A DNA stretch of 13,166 nt. Source: Acanthamoeba sp. SK_2022b (lineage: Eukaryota > Discosea > Longamoebia > Acanthamoebidae). A program made the translations under genes and the position numbers. The notes beneath the pieces were generated by a model. That model saw nothing but the letters and a program-made list of their open reading frames with translations. It was not told where the DNA came from and searched no databases. Shown here in pieces: positions 1 through 13,166 of this stretch (positions within the stretch are counted from its first letter, which is position 1; each line of letters begins with the position of its first letter). Location: contig JANDJZ010000099.1 of the NCBI GenBank assembly GCA_027943245.1, positions 1 to 13,166 on the forward strand, in the 5' to 3' direction.

Positions 1-5359
<5,359 letters not shown>

Positions 5360-5722
5360 GACTGTCTCTCTCCTTTCTCCTTCTCTCTCACTATCCCCTT
5401 CTTGTCTCCTTTCGTCCTGTCCTCTCTTCCGTTGCCGTCAACAGCTCGTCTTGCCCGCTGGCCAGTCGGTCTTGGTGGCTCTCCTCTCAGTTCGAAAAGA
5501 GAAAAGGGCCGCTCATATGCTCCCGTGTGGTGGGTCTCCTTTTCTCGGCTTACCGCAGGCCCCCCCCGCAACCGATGATGTATTGTGGGCCTGTGTCGTG
5601 TTTGGTGTTGCTCGACGATCACCGTCACTCTCCATCACCATCTTCTTCATGAACGTAGCCAAGGTTTACACACTGGGTAGTTGTTGTTTTTTTTTGCAAT
5701 AGAATGATGAAGTACACACAGG
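5360..5722 (-). other. Intergenic region between two tandem minus-strand genes
   Basis: This stretch must hold the 3' UTR of the C2-GRAM gene (from 5722 downward) and the promoter and leader of the SH2-PIP kinase gene. An A-run on the minus strand (T-run 5685-5695 on plus) lies about 30 nt past the stop; no AATAAA was found. Positions 5362-5415 are an almost pure pyrimidine tract on plus, so the leader or intron RNA there is purine-rich. A candidate coding exon (5554-5650) is listed separately. Confidence 0.5.
5554..5650 (-). CDS. Possible extra first coding exon of the SH2-LRR-PIP kinase gene
   Basis: An ATG at 5650 opens 32 codons (MKKMVMESDGDRRATP...) ending in a strong donor, GCG|GTAAGC, after one base of a codon. 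The acceptor at 5362-5363 (GACAG) before the exon with MAHSVV would supply TC, giving a Val codon in frame with that downstream Met. So the protein could be 33 residues longer, or this could be a 5' UTR intron. Against it: the tract before the acceptor is purine-rich, the peptide is low-complexity, and only 72 bp would separate it from the stop of the upstream gene. Confidence 0.35.
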
Positions 5723-6260
5723 TCACAGGCCTCGCCTGACGATCTCAAAGAGAGCGCCCACGAGAAGGACCAGGAAGACCGCCACCAGATGCACTCTGGA
5801 CGGCGACGACACGGCCACGGCCGTCGATGCCGGCGATGACACCGACGCCGACGTCGACGTCGGTGGCGGCGGTCCCGTCGCCCTGGCCCGCGGCGTCGGG
5901 GGCTGCGAAGTCGTCGACGCCGGGCCGCCCCCTTTCCCCCGGGGAGTGGTGGCTCGGCTGGTCGACGTGAGCGTGTCGTCCTCGGTCCTGGGGCTCAGCG
6001 TGTCGTCGCAGTCGTCGAACGAGTACGACTCGACCGTGTCGGTGAAGGGCTTCTCGAGCACGGTCATCGGGTCGTCCTCCGCGCCGCCCGCGTTCGTGTG
6101 CTCGCCCGAGCCCGTGGCGTGTATGATCACCGACCCGTGCAGGTCCGGCCCCGCGCTCCGCTTCGACGCCGACGAGGGCCGCGCGCGCGCGACCACCGAC
6201 CCGCTCTCCGCTGCTTCCCACGCCACGCCACGAGCCAATGGCCGAGGTGAGTTGGCTGCG

Positions 6261-6325
<65 letters not shown>

Positions 6326-6825
6326 GTGGTGAGGGTACCGGGCCCGTCGGAGGGAGCGGGCAGGCGGACAGCGCCGCCGATGCGTCGGCGGATCTGGCTG
6401 GCGGCCTTGACGCGGCGGTCGAGGAGCTCGTACCAGCCGTCGATGCGGTAGGACCGCACGCCGTGCGCGGGGGAGGGCAGCGGCACGATGGCCTGGCCCA
6501 CGAACACGTCCCGCCCCCGCTTGGGGTCTATGCACCAGCACGTCACGTCGATGAACTCGTTCTTTGCCCCTATCCAATTGCTGTCGACACATACAACACA
6601 CATGCAACCGTCAGCATGCAGCATTCGGGCCAATGAGCGCAGACCAATCGTTTGATTGGTTGGTTTTTTTTTTTGGTTGATGGGAGACGCACAACTTGAT
6701 CTTTTGGTTGAAGAACAGCGACGACTGGAGAGGCGTCGCACGCAGACAACACGCAACAACGCCACGTGAGCACGCAGCAGAGGTGTTTGAAATTGAGGTA
6801 TGTGCGTGTGTGCGTGGTGTGTGCG

Positions 6826-6884
<59 letters not shown>

Positions 6885-9742
6885 CAGTACCGAGGACCCG
6901 TTGACGGCGTGGGTCTTCTGAGTCTGCCGGGCGTACTGGATCTGCACGAACACGCCTTCGCCCACGCAGTCCCGCGGGACGTCCAGCTTGAGCGCCGAGA
7001 TCACTGCCCCCCCCCCAACACATCATCGCCAGGTGAGACACGCGTCGCGCGCGACGGGGCGTGGATGGATGAGGGTAGAGAGAGTGGAGAGGACGGGGGA
7101 AACCTTTCACGACGAGCACGTTATGATCGGCCTTGCTGGGCTTGATCAGCAGACGGATCTGGCTCATGCCCTCCTCGTTCTTCTTGCTCGAGATGCCGCT
7201 GTTGCTGCCCCGCCGCTTTGCGACGATCATCGATTGACTCCGACCACGCCGCGAGTTGACCTGGCCCGAGCCCGAGCCCGCGGCGACGGCGGCAGTAGTG
7301 GCGGCGGCGGCGTGGGCGCCAGCGCGATCGTCGTCGGCCTCGTCCTCGTCGAGGCTGGTGGTGCGCGTGGTGGTGGCCGTCGACGTGTGCAGCTGCTCGG
7401 TGACGATGTCGTCCCGCTCGCCCAGCGCGATCGACACGGCGATCGACGACAGCGAGCGCGAATCCCTGTCGCCGCTCGACAGGCTCACCAACTCGTCTTC
7501 CATGACCTCCTCTTCACCTTCACCTTCCTCCTCCTCGTCCTCCTCCTCCTCATCATCTTCGTCTTCATCGTCTCCCTCCCCTTCGCCCTCCGACTCCCTC
7601 TCGCCGTTTGCCCGTCGCGTGTGTCCTCGCGCGCTGCCCCGCTTTCCGTGCCGTCGACGCTCACCTCCCCCGTATTCCTCCTCGTCGTCGTCATCGTTTT
7701 GGTAGTCATCATCATTGTATTGGTCGTCCTCCTCCGCGTGGTGGACCCGTTCGTACGAGCTCAGGCGCCGGCCGCTCTGGAGGCTGCACGCGAAGCTGCC
7801 CCCGGCCGACCGATACAGGTCGGGTGGCTGGTCCCCGGCATCGCTGAAGGCGTAGGTCGTGCGGAGGCCCTCGTTGCTGGTCGAGGCGTGGCTCGCCTGC
7901 CGCTCGATCATCGTCTCCTCGCCTTCGGCTTCGGCTTCGGCGTCGTCCTCCTCCATCCTGAGCACGATGCGGTCCCTGTTGTGGCTACCGCTGCCGGTCA
8001 TGCTCCGCTCGATCTCCACGGCCATGGAGTGGGCCTCGCCGCTGTGCTGCTGAGGCTGCTGCTGGTGGGTCTGTTGTTGTTGTTTGTTCTTGTCGACTTC
8101 GGCTGGGCGCAGGAAGTGCCGCAGTCCCGTGCTCAGCCGCTTCCTGACCCGGGTCCCTTGCGACGCAGGCTCTCTGCGTGGGACGCGCGCGCGGTGTGAG
8201 GAGGGAGGAGCGCGTGCAACGACACGAACACGAACAAGAGCGGCAAGCCGACGTACTCGGGAGGCAGCTTCGCCTGGAGACAGCCGTCGCTGTTGCTCAG
8301 CGTGCGCAGCGAGCTGAGCTCGCCCTTGAACGCTGCCCTCGCACAAAAGAACGCCGTCGAGTGAGCACGCGTTGTCCAAAAGCGAAAGCGAAAGCGAAGA
8401 CGTTGCAGTGACGTGGCTTACCTCGATACCGAGTCAGGGACGCAAACTTCTTCTGCTTGGCCGCAAACGGTGGGCTGTCCCTACTCGCCACCTGCACACA
8501 TTCCATACGTTTTTTAAGTAATGAGGATTAATATTTTGCAAATATAAAAAATAAAAATAAGAAACGTAAATCAAAAATGAGTCGATTCATTTGCAGGAGA
8601 ATACCTCGGCGACGACGGGCTGATGTGGCTCGCTCACGCTGCGCACGTAAGGTGTGGAGTCGGGGCCCGGGCTGGAGGGATCGCTCCCCAGCGAGTCCGA
8701 GTCCTCGGTGGCGGCGAGCTCCTCCACGGCGCTGCCGCCCCGCCACAGCGCGTAGAGCACCTTGTAGATCTTGGCTCCCTCGTGAAAGCAATACTACAAC
8801 GCGGCGCAACGCAACGCAATGAATGACACAGGACAGGTGAGCCCACGGGAGGTCTAACTCCGGAGCACGTTGGCAGGCGGGAGGGCACCTCGTTGGCGTT
8901 GTGGTCGGTGATGAGGAGATCGCTGCCATCGACAGAGATGTGTAGGATGTGAGAATACTCGAGCCACACGCCGGCCTTCTTTTTCTCGTAGAACCCGAGG
9001 TGCAGATTCGTCACGTAGAGCCGACCTTTCTCCTTGTTCAGGTAGCACTTCTTGGCTGTAAAAAGAATAGTTAAAAAAACGAGCAGAAATTAGCTACATA
9101 CATTTTACCAATATAAATAAAATAATAGATGGATTGTTTTTTTTAAAAAAACAAAAATTAATTGAATCAATGTTGTTTTTGAAAATAATAATAATAAAAA
9201 TAAAACAGAAGTGGTGGCGTACTGCGCAGGAGTTCTTCGTCGGGAGAGAGTGGGAAGATGCGTTCGAGCTCTTTTCGCTTTTGCCGCCTCAGCAGCGACG
9301 AGCTGCGCCGCCTCAGCTTGATCCGGTCCTTCACCGGCGATGCCGTCGGCACCTGCCCCAACGGACGCGCGCGGCACACACACACGGGTTGAGTCCCATC
9401 GCCACCGACGCGACACGATTGGAAGACGAGCGAGGTTACCGACTGGTAGCAGAGGCGGAGGTAGAGCTCGGCCGGCGAGGCCGACGTGCGCAGGTTGCTG
9501 GCGTGGGAGGCCGGCTTGGCGTCCCGCCCGGGGACCAGCGCGTACCAGCTCTCGGCCTCGCAGTTGAGGGGCAGCGAGGCCCGAGGGACGACCACCTCCC
9601 CGAGGCTCGTCTTGCCGCTCTTCTCCTTGGCCCAGCACTCCACCTTGAGTCCGGCCAAGTGAGCGTCCACCTCACTGTTGTGTGTGAAGCGACCAGGCCA
9701 TACGCCCATTGTCAGCCACGGCGTCACAAGAATGTTGTGTGT

Positions 9743-9806
<64 letters not shown>

Positions 9807-10267
9807 GTGTTGTGTTGTGTGCACTGAGACAAGACACAGACCACTCGCGCGCTGCCCACTCCACTGGGAGAGGTGGTGGTGTACAATGTGAGCATTTCGC
9901 CGCCCCACACGGGGTTGGTGGTCCATCGTGTGGAGGAAGTGGTGCGCTTCTTGCGCAGCTTGCCGGCGTTATCGCCCACCAGGACTCCTGCCACGCACAC
10001 CAACTCCCCCACGGCTGCATTTCGTTGTTCTTAATTTCGATTTTAATTTTAATTATTTACATTTTTTAAGAACGAAAAAAGAACGAAGCGAAGAGGGGGT
10101 GGGGCGCACCAGCGCTTTGTCGCGGTGAAGGAAGATTACGCCCAGCAACCACTAGGTGAGAGCAAACAGCAGCGTGAGGATAGGCCTCTCCCCTCTTGCC
10201 CGTCGTCCAGAGTTTTGTGGGTGGAGAGCGATTTCGTACCGGTGAGCCTCAAGATGTTGTCTCCCAT
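5723..10267 (-). CDS. C2-GRAM-C2 protein with C-terminal membrane anchor
   Basis: Likely a lipid-binding tether on the ER or another inner membrane. Exons in transcript order: 10267-10240, 10151-10110, 9987-9885, 9674-9440, 9352-9223, 9055-8889, 8793-8605, 8491-8422, 8332-8257, 8173-7104, 7003-6891, 6724-6693, 6580-6339, 6210-5723. They give 994 residues with every phase matching. The start MGDNILRLT leads straight into the first C2 strand (VVVAGRNLP). C2-1 spans about 3-110 (TTNPVWGGEMLTFEV, SLGEVVVP). GRAM spans about 165-260 (FPLSPDEELL, GRLYVTNLHLGFYEKK, KIYKVLYALW). Residues 347-690 are disordered: a Gln-rich patch, then Asp/Glu tracts. C2-2 spans about 690-830 (NVLVVKVISALKLDVP, FVGQAIVPL, GWYELLDR). 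Residues 972-990 form one hydrophobic helix followed by VRRGL and the stop: a tail anchor. Neither C2 shows the usual cluster of calcium-binding Asp residues, so binding is probably calcium-independent. GRAM plus membrane anchor recalls GRAMD/Lam and plant C2-GRAM proteins, but no VASt sterol-transfer domain was recognised. Confidence 0.88.
6263..6324. repeat. (GT)31 microsatellite in an intron
   Basis: A 62-bp array in intron 6211-6338 of the C2-GRAM gene, 14 nt from the donor; the RNA carries (AC)n. Confidence 0.98.
6827..6882. repeat. (TG)28 microsatellite in an intron
   Basis: A 56-bp array in intron 6725-6890, 8 nt from the donor; the RNA carries (CA)n. Degenerate GT-rich sequence flanks its left side from about 6798. 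Confidence 0.97.
9746..9805. repeat. (GT)30 microsatellite in an intron
   Basis: A 60-bp array in intron 9675-9884, running into a few GTGTT units (to about 9820). The RNA carries (AC)n. Confidence 0.97.
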
Positions 10268-10695
10268 CAAATGCACCGTCTGGCGTTGACTCAACGCAGC
10301 TAAACGAGGGCTGCCTGACTGTCCGAGCCGTTGCCCCCTCCTCCCTGCGCAGCTTGTCACAGTGCTGCCGTCAGCGCGACCACCAGCTGGTGTCCCAGCG
10401 TGTGTGTTGCTCTGGCCGAAGGTAGCCAGGTATTTCTGGCATTTATGTCATAATCGTTGACAATTCAGGCAATCTGGCTGCAGGGCCACTACCACCATCT
10501 GTTACACACCACTGTGTGCATGATACCAGCTGCAGCATTATCAACATCATGGTGGGCCTTACTTTGGGCTATGGGGCCACAAGAGGTGCTTTATTGTGTT
10601 TGAGTTTCCTCAAAGCTCAACAGGAAATGAACAATGCAAAGAGGAAAACGGATAGATAAAGAAAACACAAAAAACACAAAAAACGAACAAGCAAG
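10268..10695. promoter_or_regulatory. Shared divergent intergenic region
   Basis: These 428 bp separate the start codons of the C2-GRAM gene (minus) and the ataxin-3 gene (plus), so both promoters must lie here unless they extend into neighbours. No long convincing ORF and no clear TATA box is visible. The last 60 bp before the ataxin-3 ATG are A-rich with repeated AAAAACAC-like words, suiting a 5' UTR. Composition at 10420-10620 is less GC-rich than the exons. Confidence 0.5.
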
Positions 10696-12163
10696 ATGGC
10701 AGAGATGTTGTACCATGAGAAGCAGGTGGCTGGCCTGTGCGCAGTCCATGCGTTGAACACCCTCATGCAGCAGTCTATATTCACCGAAATCGACCTGATG
10801 CAAATAGCCCACGAATTTGACCGACGTGAAAAGGAGGTCATGATGGCAAGCGGCATCGACAGCACCGACTTTCTCAAGTATTATTATTCCCTCTGTGCCC
10901 CCGGTCTTCAATATTTTAATTAATTATTTCTTAAAAATAAAAATTAAACAAACAACGTTAGATACATGGCCGAAGACTCTGGCAACGTAGCGGACGATGG
11001 CAACTACTCCATTCAGGTAAACGCCCTTGCATCTATTGCTACTTGCTCTCTACTCGGTCTCTCTCACGCACACGCGTGGGCGATCGTGAGCAGTCCCGGC
11101 AACTTAACGACATAGAGACTTTGCCGTTGTTTGTGCGCTCCGTGACAGGTGATCGAGGAGGCGCTCAAGGTGTGGAACCTCACATGTCACAGCCTCACCA
11201 ATCCCGACATGAAGGCGGCCAAAGACGATCCCCTGTACCCACTCCCCGCACTGAGAGCACCACTGCCACTGAAGATCATGATCCTGATCAGCTCGCGCTC
11301 CTCCTCTCCCCACAAGCCCCCTCTGATTTAATCGCTGTGGACAACGCAGGCAGGAACAGGCGTTCATATGCAACCTGGCGAGCCACTGGCTGACAATCAG
11401 GAAGATTGGTGAGGACTGGTACAACTTCAACAGGTGCGCTACCACCTCTCTCTGTGCGTGTGCGTGTGCGTGTGCGCTTGACGTGCTGTTGTAGCGATCA
11501 CTCGAGTCTGATCCTCGTGGCCCATGGTGCAGCCTCTTGCCCGAGCCTCAGTACCTGTCGCAGTTCTACCTCAGGTAAAACCGGTCTCTCCTCCCCATCT
11601 CGCCCAGTGGCCATCGCGCACCCTCTCTCTCTCTCACACACACACACACGCCTAGCGCATTCTTGGACACGCTTCTGGAGAAGGGCTACACGATCCTCTG
11701 CGTTCGAGGGCCGCTGCCCGAGCGCCGACGCGGCGTGCCCGGTACGTCTCGCTCCCCCTTTCGTTCGCACACACGCGAGTCGGCTGACAGACGCCTTCTC
11801 GTCAACGCAGGGAGCCCCAACTGGGTGGCGGCCAAACGGGGCCAACGGCCCGCCGCGTCGCAGCTCTCCGAGGAGGAGGAGCTGATGCAGGCCATAGCGG
11901 CCAGCCTGGCCGGCTCGGACTCGGCGCCCGCGCCCGTGCACTCCGCCCCCGCCACCCCCGTGCAGCTGCCGCCGCTGATCAACGACGGGGATGACGGCGA
12001 GGAAGACGAGGAGCTCAAGAAGGCCATCGCCATGTCACTCGTACGTGCAAGCTTTGCCCCTTGCCCCCTTTTTTGCGGCAACCACCGCGCGCTGACGCGT
12101 CCAACGTTGTCGTTGCTCCCCTTCGTGACGCCGTCGCCGCAGGCCGACAGCCAGGCCAAGTGA
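10696..12163 (+). CDS. ATXN3: Ataxin-3-like Josephin deubiquitinase
   Basis: Cysteine protease that trims ubiquitin chains, acting with protein quality control in nucleus and cytosol (known for the family). Exons: 10696-10877, 10962-11016, 11149-11234, 11350-11433, 11533-11574, 11656-11741, 11811-12040, 12143-12163. They give 261 residues with all phases matching. The Josephin domain fills about residues 1-180: MLYHEKQVAGLCAVHALN carries Gln10 and the nucleophile Cys15, FICNLASHWLTIRKIG carries His120, and WYNFNS carries Asn135, all at the ataxin-3 spacing. YTILCVRGPLPE closes the domain. Two ubiquitin-interacting motifs follow (SEEEELMQAIAASLAG and EEDEELKKAIAMSLADS). Human ataxin-3 has about 361 residues, a polyglutamine tract and often a third UIM; both are absent here. 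The ATG follows an A-rich leader and matches the family N-terminus. The last exon is only 21 nt including TGA. Confidence 0.95.
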
Positions 12164-12358
12164 GCCCAGGGCGCCCTCCGCTTGTTTTTTGAAATTTCGA
12201 AATCGTTTCGTTTCGTTTTGGGAGAAGCCACACACGCGAAGCGAAAAGATTTACCAGGCGTTGGGTGAAGTGCTGGTGACCCTGGTGCCATGGTGAGGTC
12301 TTCTGCAGATTAGAATTTGCTTATTTACCCTAGAAAAGAACAGTCGGAGAGAGGAAAG
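12164..12358. other. Intergenic region, ataxin-3 3' UTR and promoter of the membrane protein gene
   Basis: These 195 bp lie between the TGA of the ataxin-3 gene and the next ATG, both genes on plus. A T-rich, TTTCG-repeating patch (12183-12220) could be the 3' UTR. No canonical polyadenylation signal is evident. The final 30 bp before the ATG are A/G-rich, like the leader of the ataxin-3 gene. Confidence 0.45.
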
Positions 12359-13166
12359 ATGGCGAGCGCAGTCGAGGGCCTACAGCCAACGCACCACGCT
12401 CACGCACCTGCAGGCGCGGATGTGCGAGTAGCACATCTCGAACACGAGATGCTCATGGCAGCAGCTACTGCGGCAATCTCGAAGATGACCATGATGGGTG
12501 CATGGGTGGGGGCGGGCGTGGGCCTCGGAGCCGGCGTCTGCGTGCTGGCTCTCGTGCTGCTGGGCCGCCGACCCCAGGGCACCGATGTAGCGCATGGCGT
12601 GGTGCCTCTGCTGCTACTTCTGCCCCTTCTTCTTCTGTTGCCCGCTGCACCGGCCCTTGGCTTCACTCGACACGTACGTACCCACCCCACACCATATTTT
12701 CAAATTTTAAATCGCCATCGTTGCTCTGAATCACAACCATTCCAGTGTTCTTTTATTGTCTATTATGTGAATTTGTGTCACAACAACTTTGTCCCATTTT
12801 TATATCATTTTCGATCGAAGATGTTAATCTCTTTTTGTGTGTGTGTACTCAGGCGGTGCTTGGCGTGGGCCTGTGTCTGGCGTCCGTGAGCTGCCTGCTC
12901 GGCGGCCGCGCCGCTGGCGTCGCCCCCCTCCTTGGCTTGCAGGTCCCCCCCCCTCGCCACCTCTCACAACCGCCACGCAACACCACTCCCACCTCCCCGC
13001 TCTACTCAACTCAACCTCTGTCTCATGCAGGCCAGCCGTGGCGTCGAGCGCGCGCTGGCATTCGTGGGACTCGCCGCGGGCGTCAGCGCCGTCGTATCCG
13101 CCGTGGCCACGTCCAGCGGCGGCGGCTTCATGTGCACGGCCTACGCGCCCCTCCTCGCGGCGCTGC
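12359..13166 (+). CDS. Multi-pass membrane protein, unknown function (partial, 3' end missing)
   Basis: I do not recognise the family. Exons: 12359-12673, 12853-12942 and 13031 to the right edge; the two introns are phase 0 with donors GTACGT and GTCCCC. The first ATG follows an A/G-rich leader and opens MASAVEGLQPTHHAHAP, a His-rich soluble N-terminus. Hydrophobic segments follow at about residues 45-67 (Gly/Ala/Val-rich, AWVGAGVGLGAGVCVLALVL), 80-98 (a run of Leu and Pro), 106-123 (AVLGVGLCLASVSCLLGG) and 140-158 (ALAFVGLAAGVSAVVSAVA). About 180 residues are visible. The small-residue, Gly-rich helices suggest tight helix packing as in small carriers or channels, but nothing identifies a substrate. 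Frame continuity across both introns supports a real gene; low complexity in the second helix is the main doubt. Confidence 0.6.

Noticed and set aside
7500..7600. CTC/TCC-rich tract as an intronic microsatellite
   Set aside because: It lies inside an exon in frame and encodes the Asp/Glu-rich linker of the C2-GRAM protein.
6988..8199. 403-codon open frame on plus
   Set aside because: It is antisense to the large 7104-8173 exon of the C2-GRAM gene. Its composition mirrors the acidic low-complexity tract, and it shows no domain.
6127..8379. 750-codon uninterrupted frame on minus
   Set aside because: It contains real exon sequence (7104-8173, 6339-6580) but also reads through (CA)n introns. 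Splicing gives clean C2 strands instead.
10500..10672. Frame reading IMVGLTLGYGATRGALL, faintly like the MVWG region of Tc1-type transposases
   Set aside because: The key Trp is missing, no other transposase motif or terminal repeat is near, and the match is too short to support a mobile element.
11496..11574. Alternative acceptor (TTGTAG) for ataxin-3 exon 5
   Set aside because: It gives a frame that loses the expected NSLLPEPQYLSQFYL segment. The GTGCAG acceptor at 11532 restores the Josephin alignment.

Overview
This window looks like nuclear DNA from a free-living protist, most likely an amoebozoan of Acanthamoeba type. It holds compact intron-rich genes with GC-rich exons and short introns (about 70-210 bp). 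Many introns are AT-rich or made of simple repeats. The proteins combine SH2, leucine-rich repeat, phosphatidylinositol phosphate kinase, GRAM, C2 and Josephin domains, as amoebozoan signalling proteins do. The taxon is inferred from style, not proven. No prokaryotic gene, CRISPR array, tRNA, rRNA or convincing transposon was seen.

Layout, left to right. (1) Positions 1-5359, minus strand: a 22-exon gene cut by the left edge. It encodes a helical N-terminus, an SH2 domain, a lysine-rich linker, eight to nine leucine-rich repeats, a module like the dimerisation part of RapGAP proteins, and the catalytic C-lobe of a phosphatidylinositol phosphate kinase. A further 5' exon may lie at 5554-5650. 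(2) Positions 5723-10267, minus strand: a complete 14-exon gene for a 994-residue C2-GRAM-acidic linker-C2 protein with a C-terminal membrane anchor. (3) Positions 10696-12163, plus strand: a complete 8-exon ataxin-3 orthologue (Josephin deubiquitinase, two ubiquitin-interacting motifs, no polyglutamine). (4) Positions 12359-13166, plus strand: the start of a gene for a small multi-pass membrane protein of unknown function, cut by the right edge. Genes 2 and 3 diverge from a shared 428-bp region.

I joined the exons by hand. All 43 introns keep the reading frame and domain alignment across the junctions, so the models support themselves. Splice sites have a character of their own: 17 of 43 donors read GTAC and 9 read GTGC, one intron needs a GC donor, and many acceptors lack a clear pyrimidine tract. 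Long microsatellites lie inside the introns: five (CA/GT) arrays of 56-62 bp, a 20-copy GAGCA array and a 14-copy GCCCAC array.

Genes 1 and 2 share a phosphoinositide and membrane theme: a tyrosine-phosphate-reading lipid kinase beside a lipid-binding membrane tether. They are adjacent, but a functional link is only inference. The most notable item is gene 1, whose domain order I do not recognise and whose kinase lacks a recognisable ATP-binding N-lobe.
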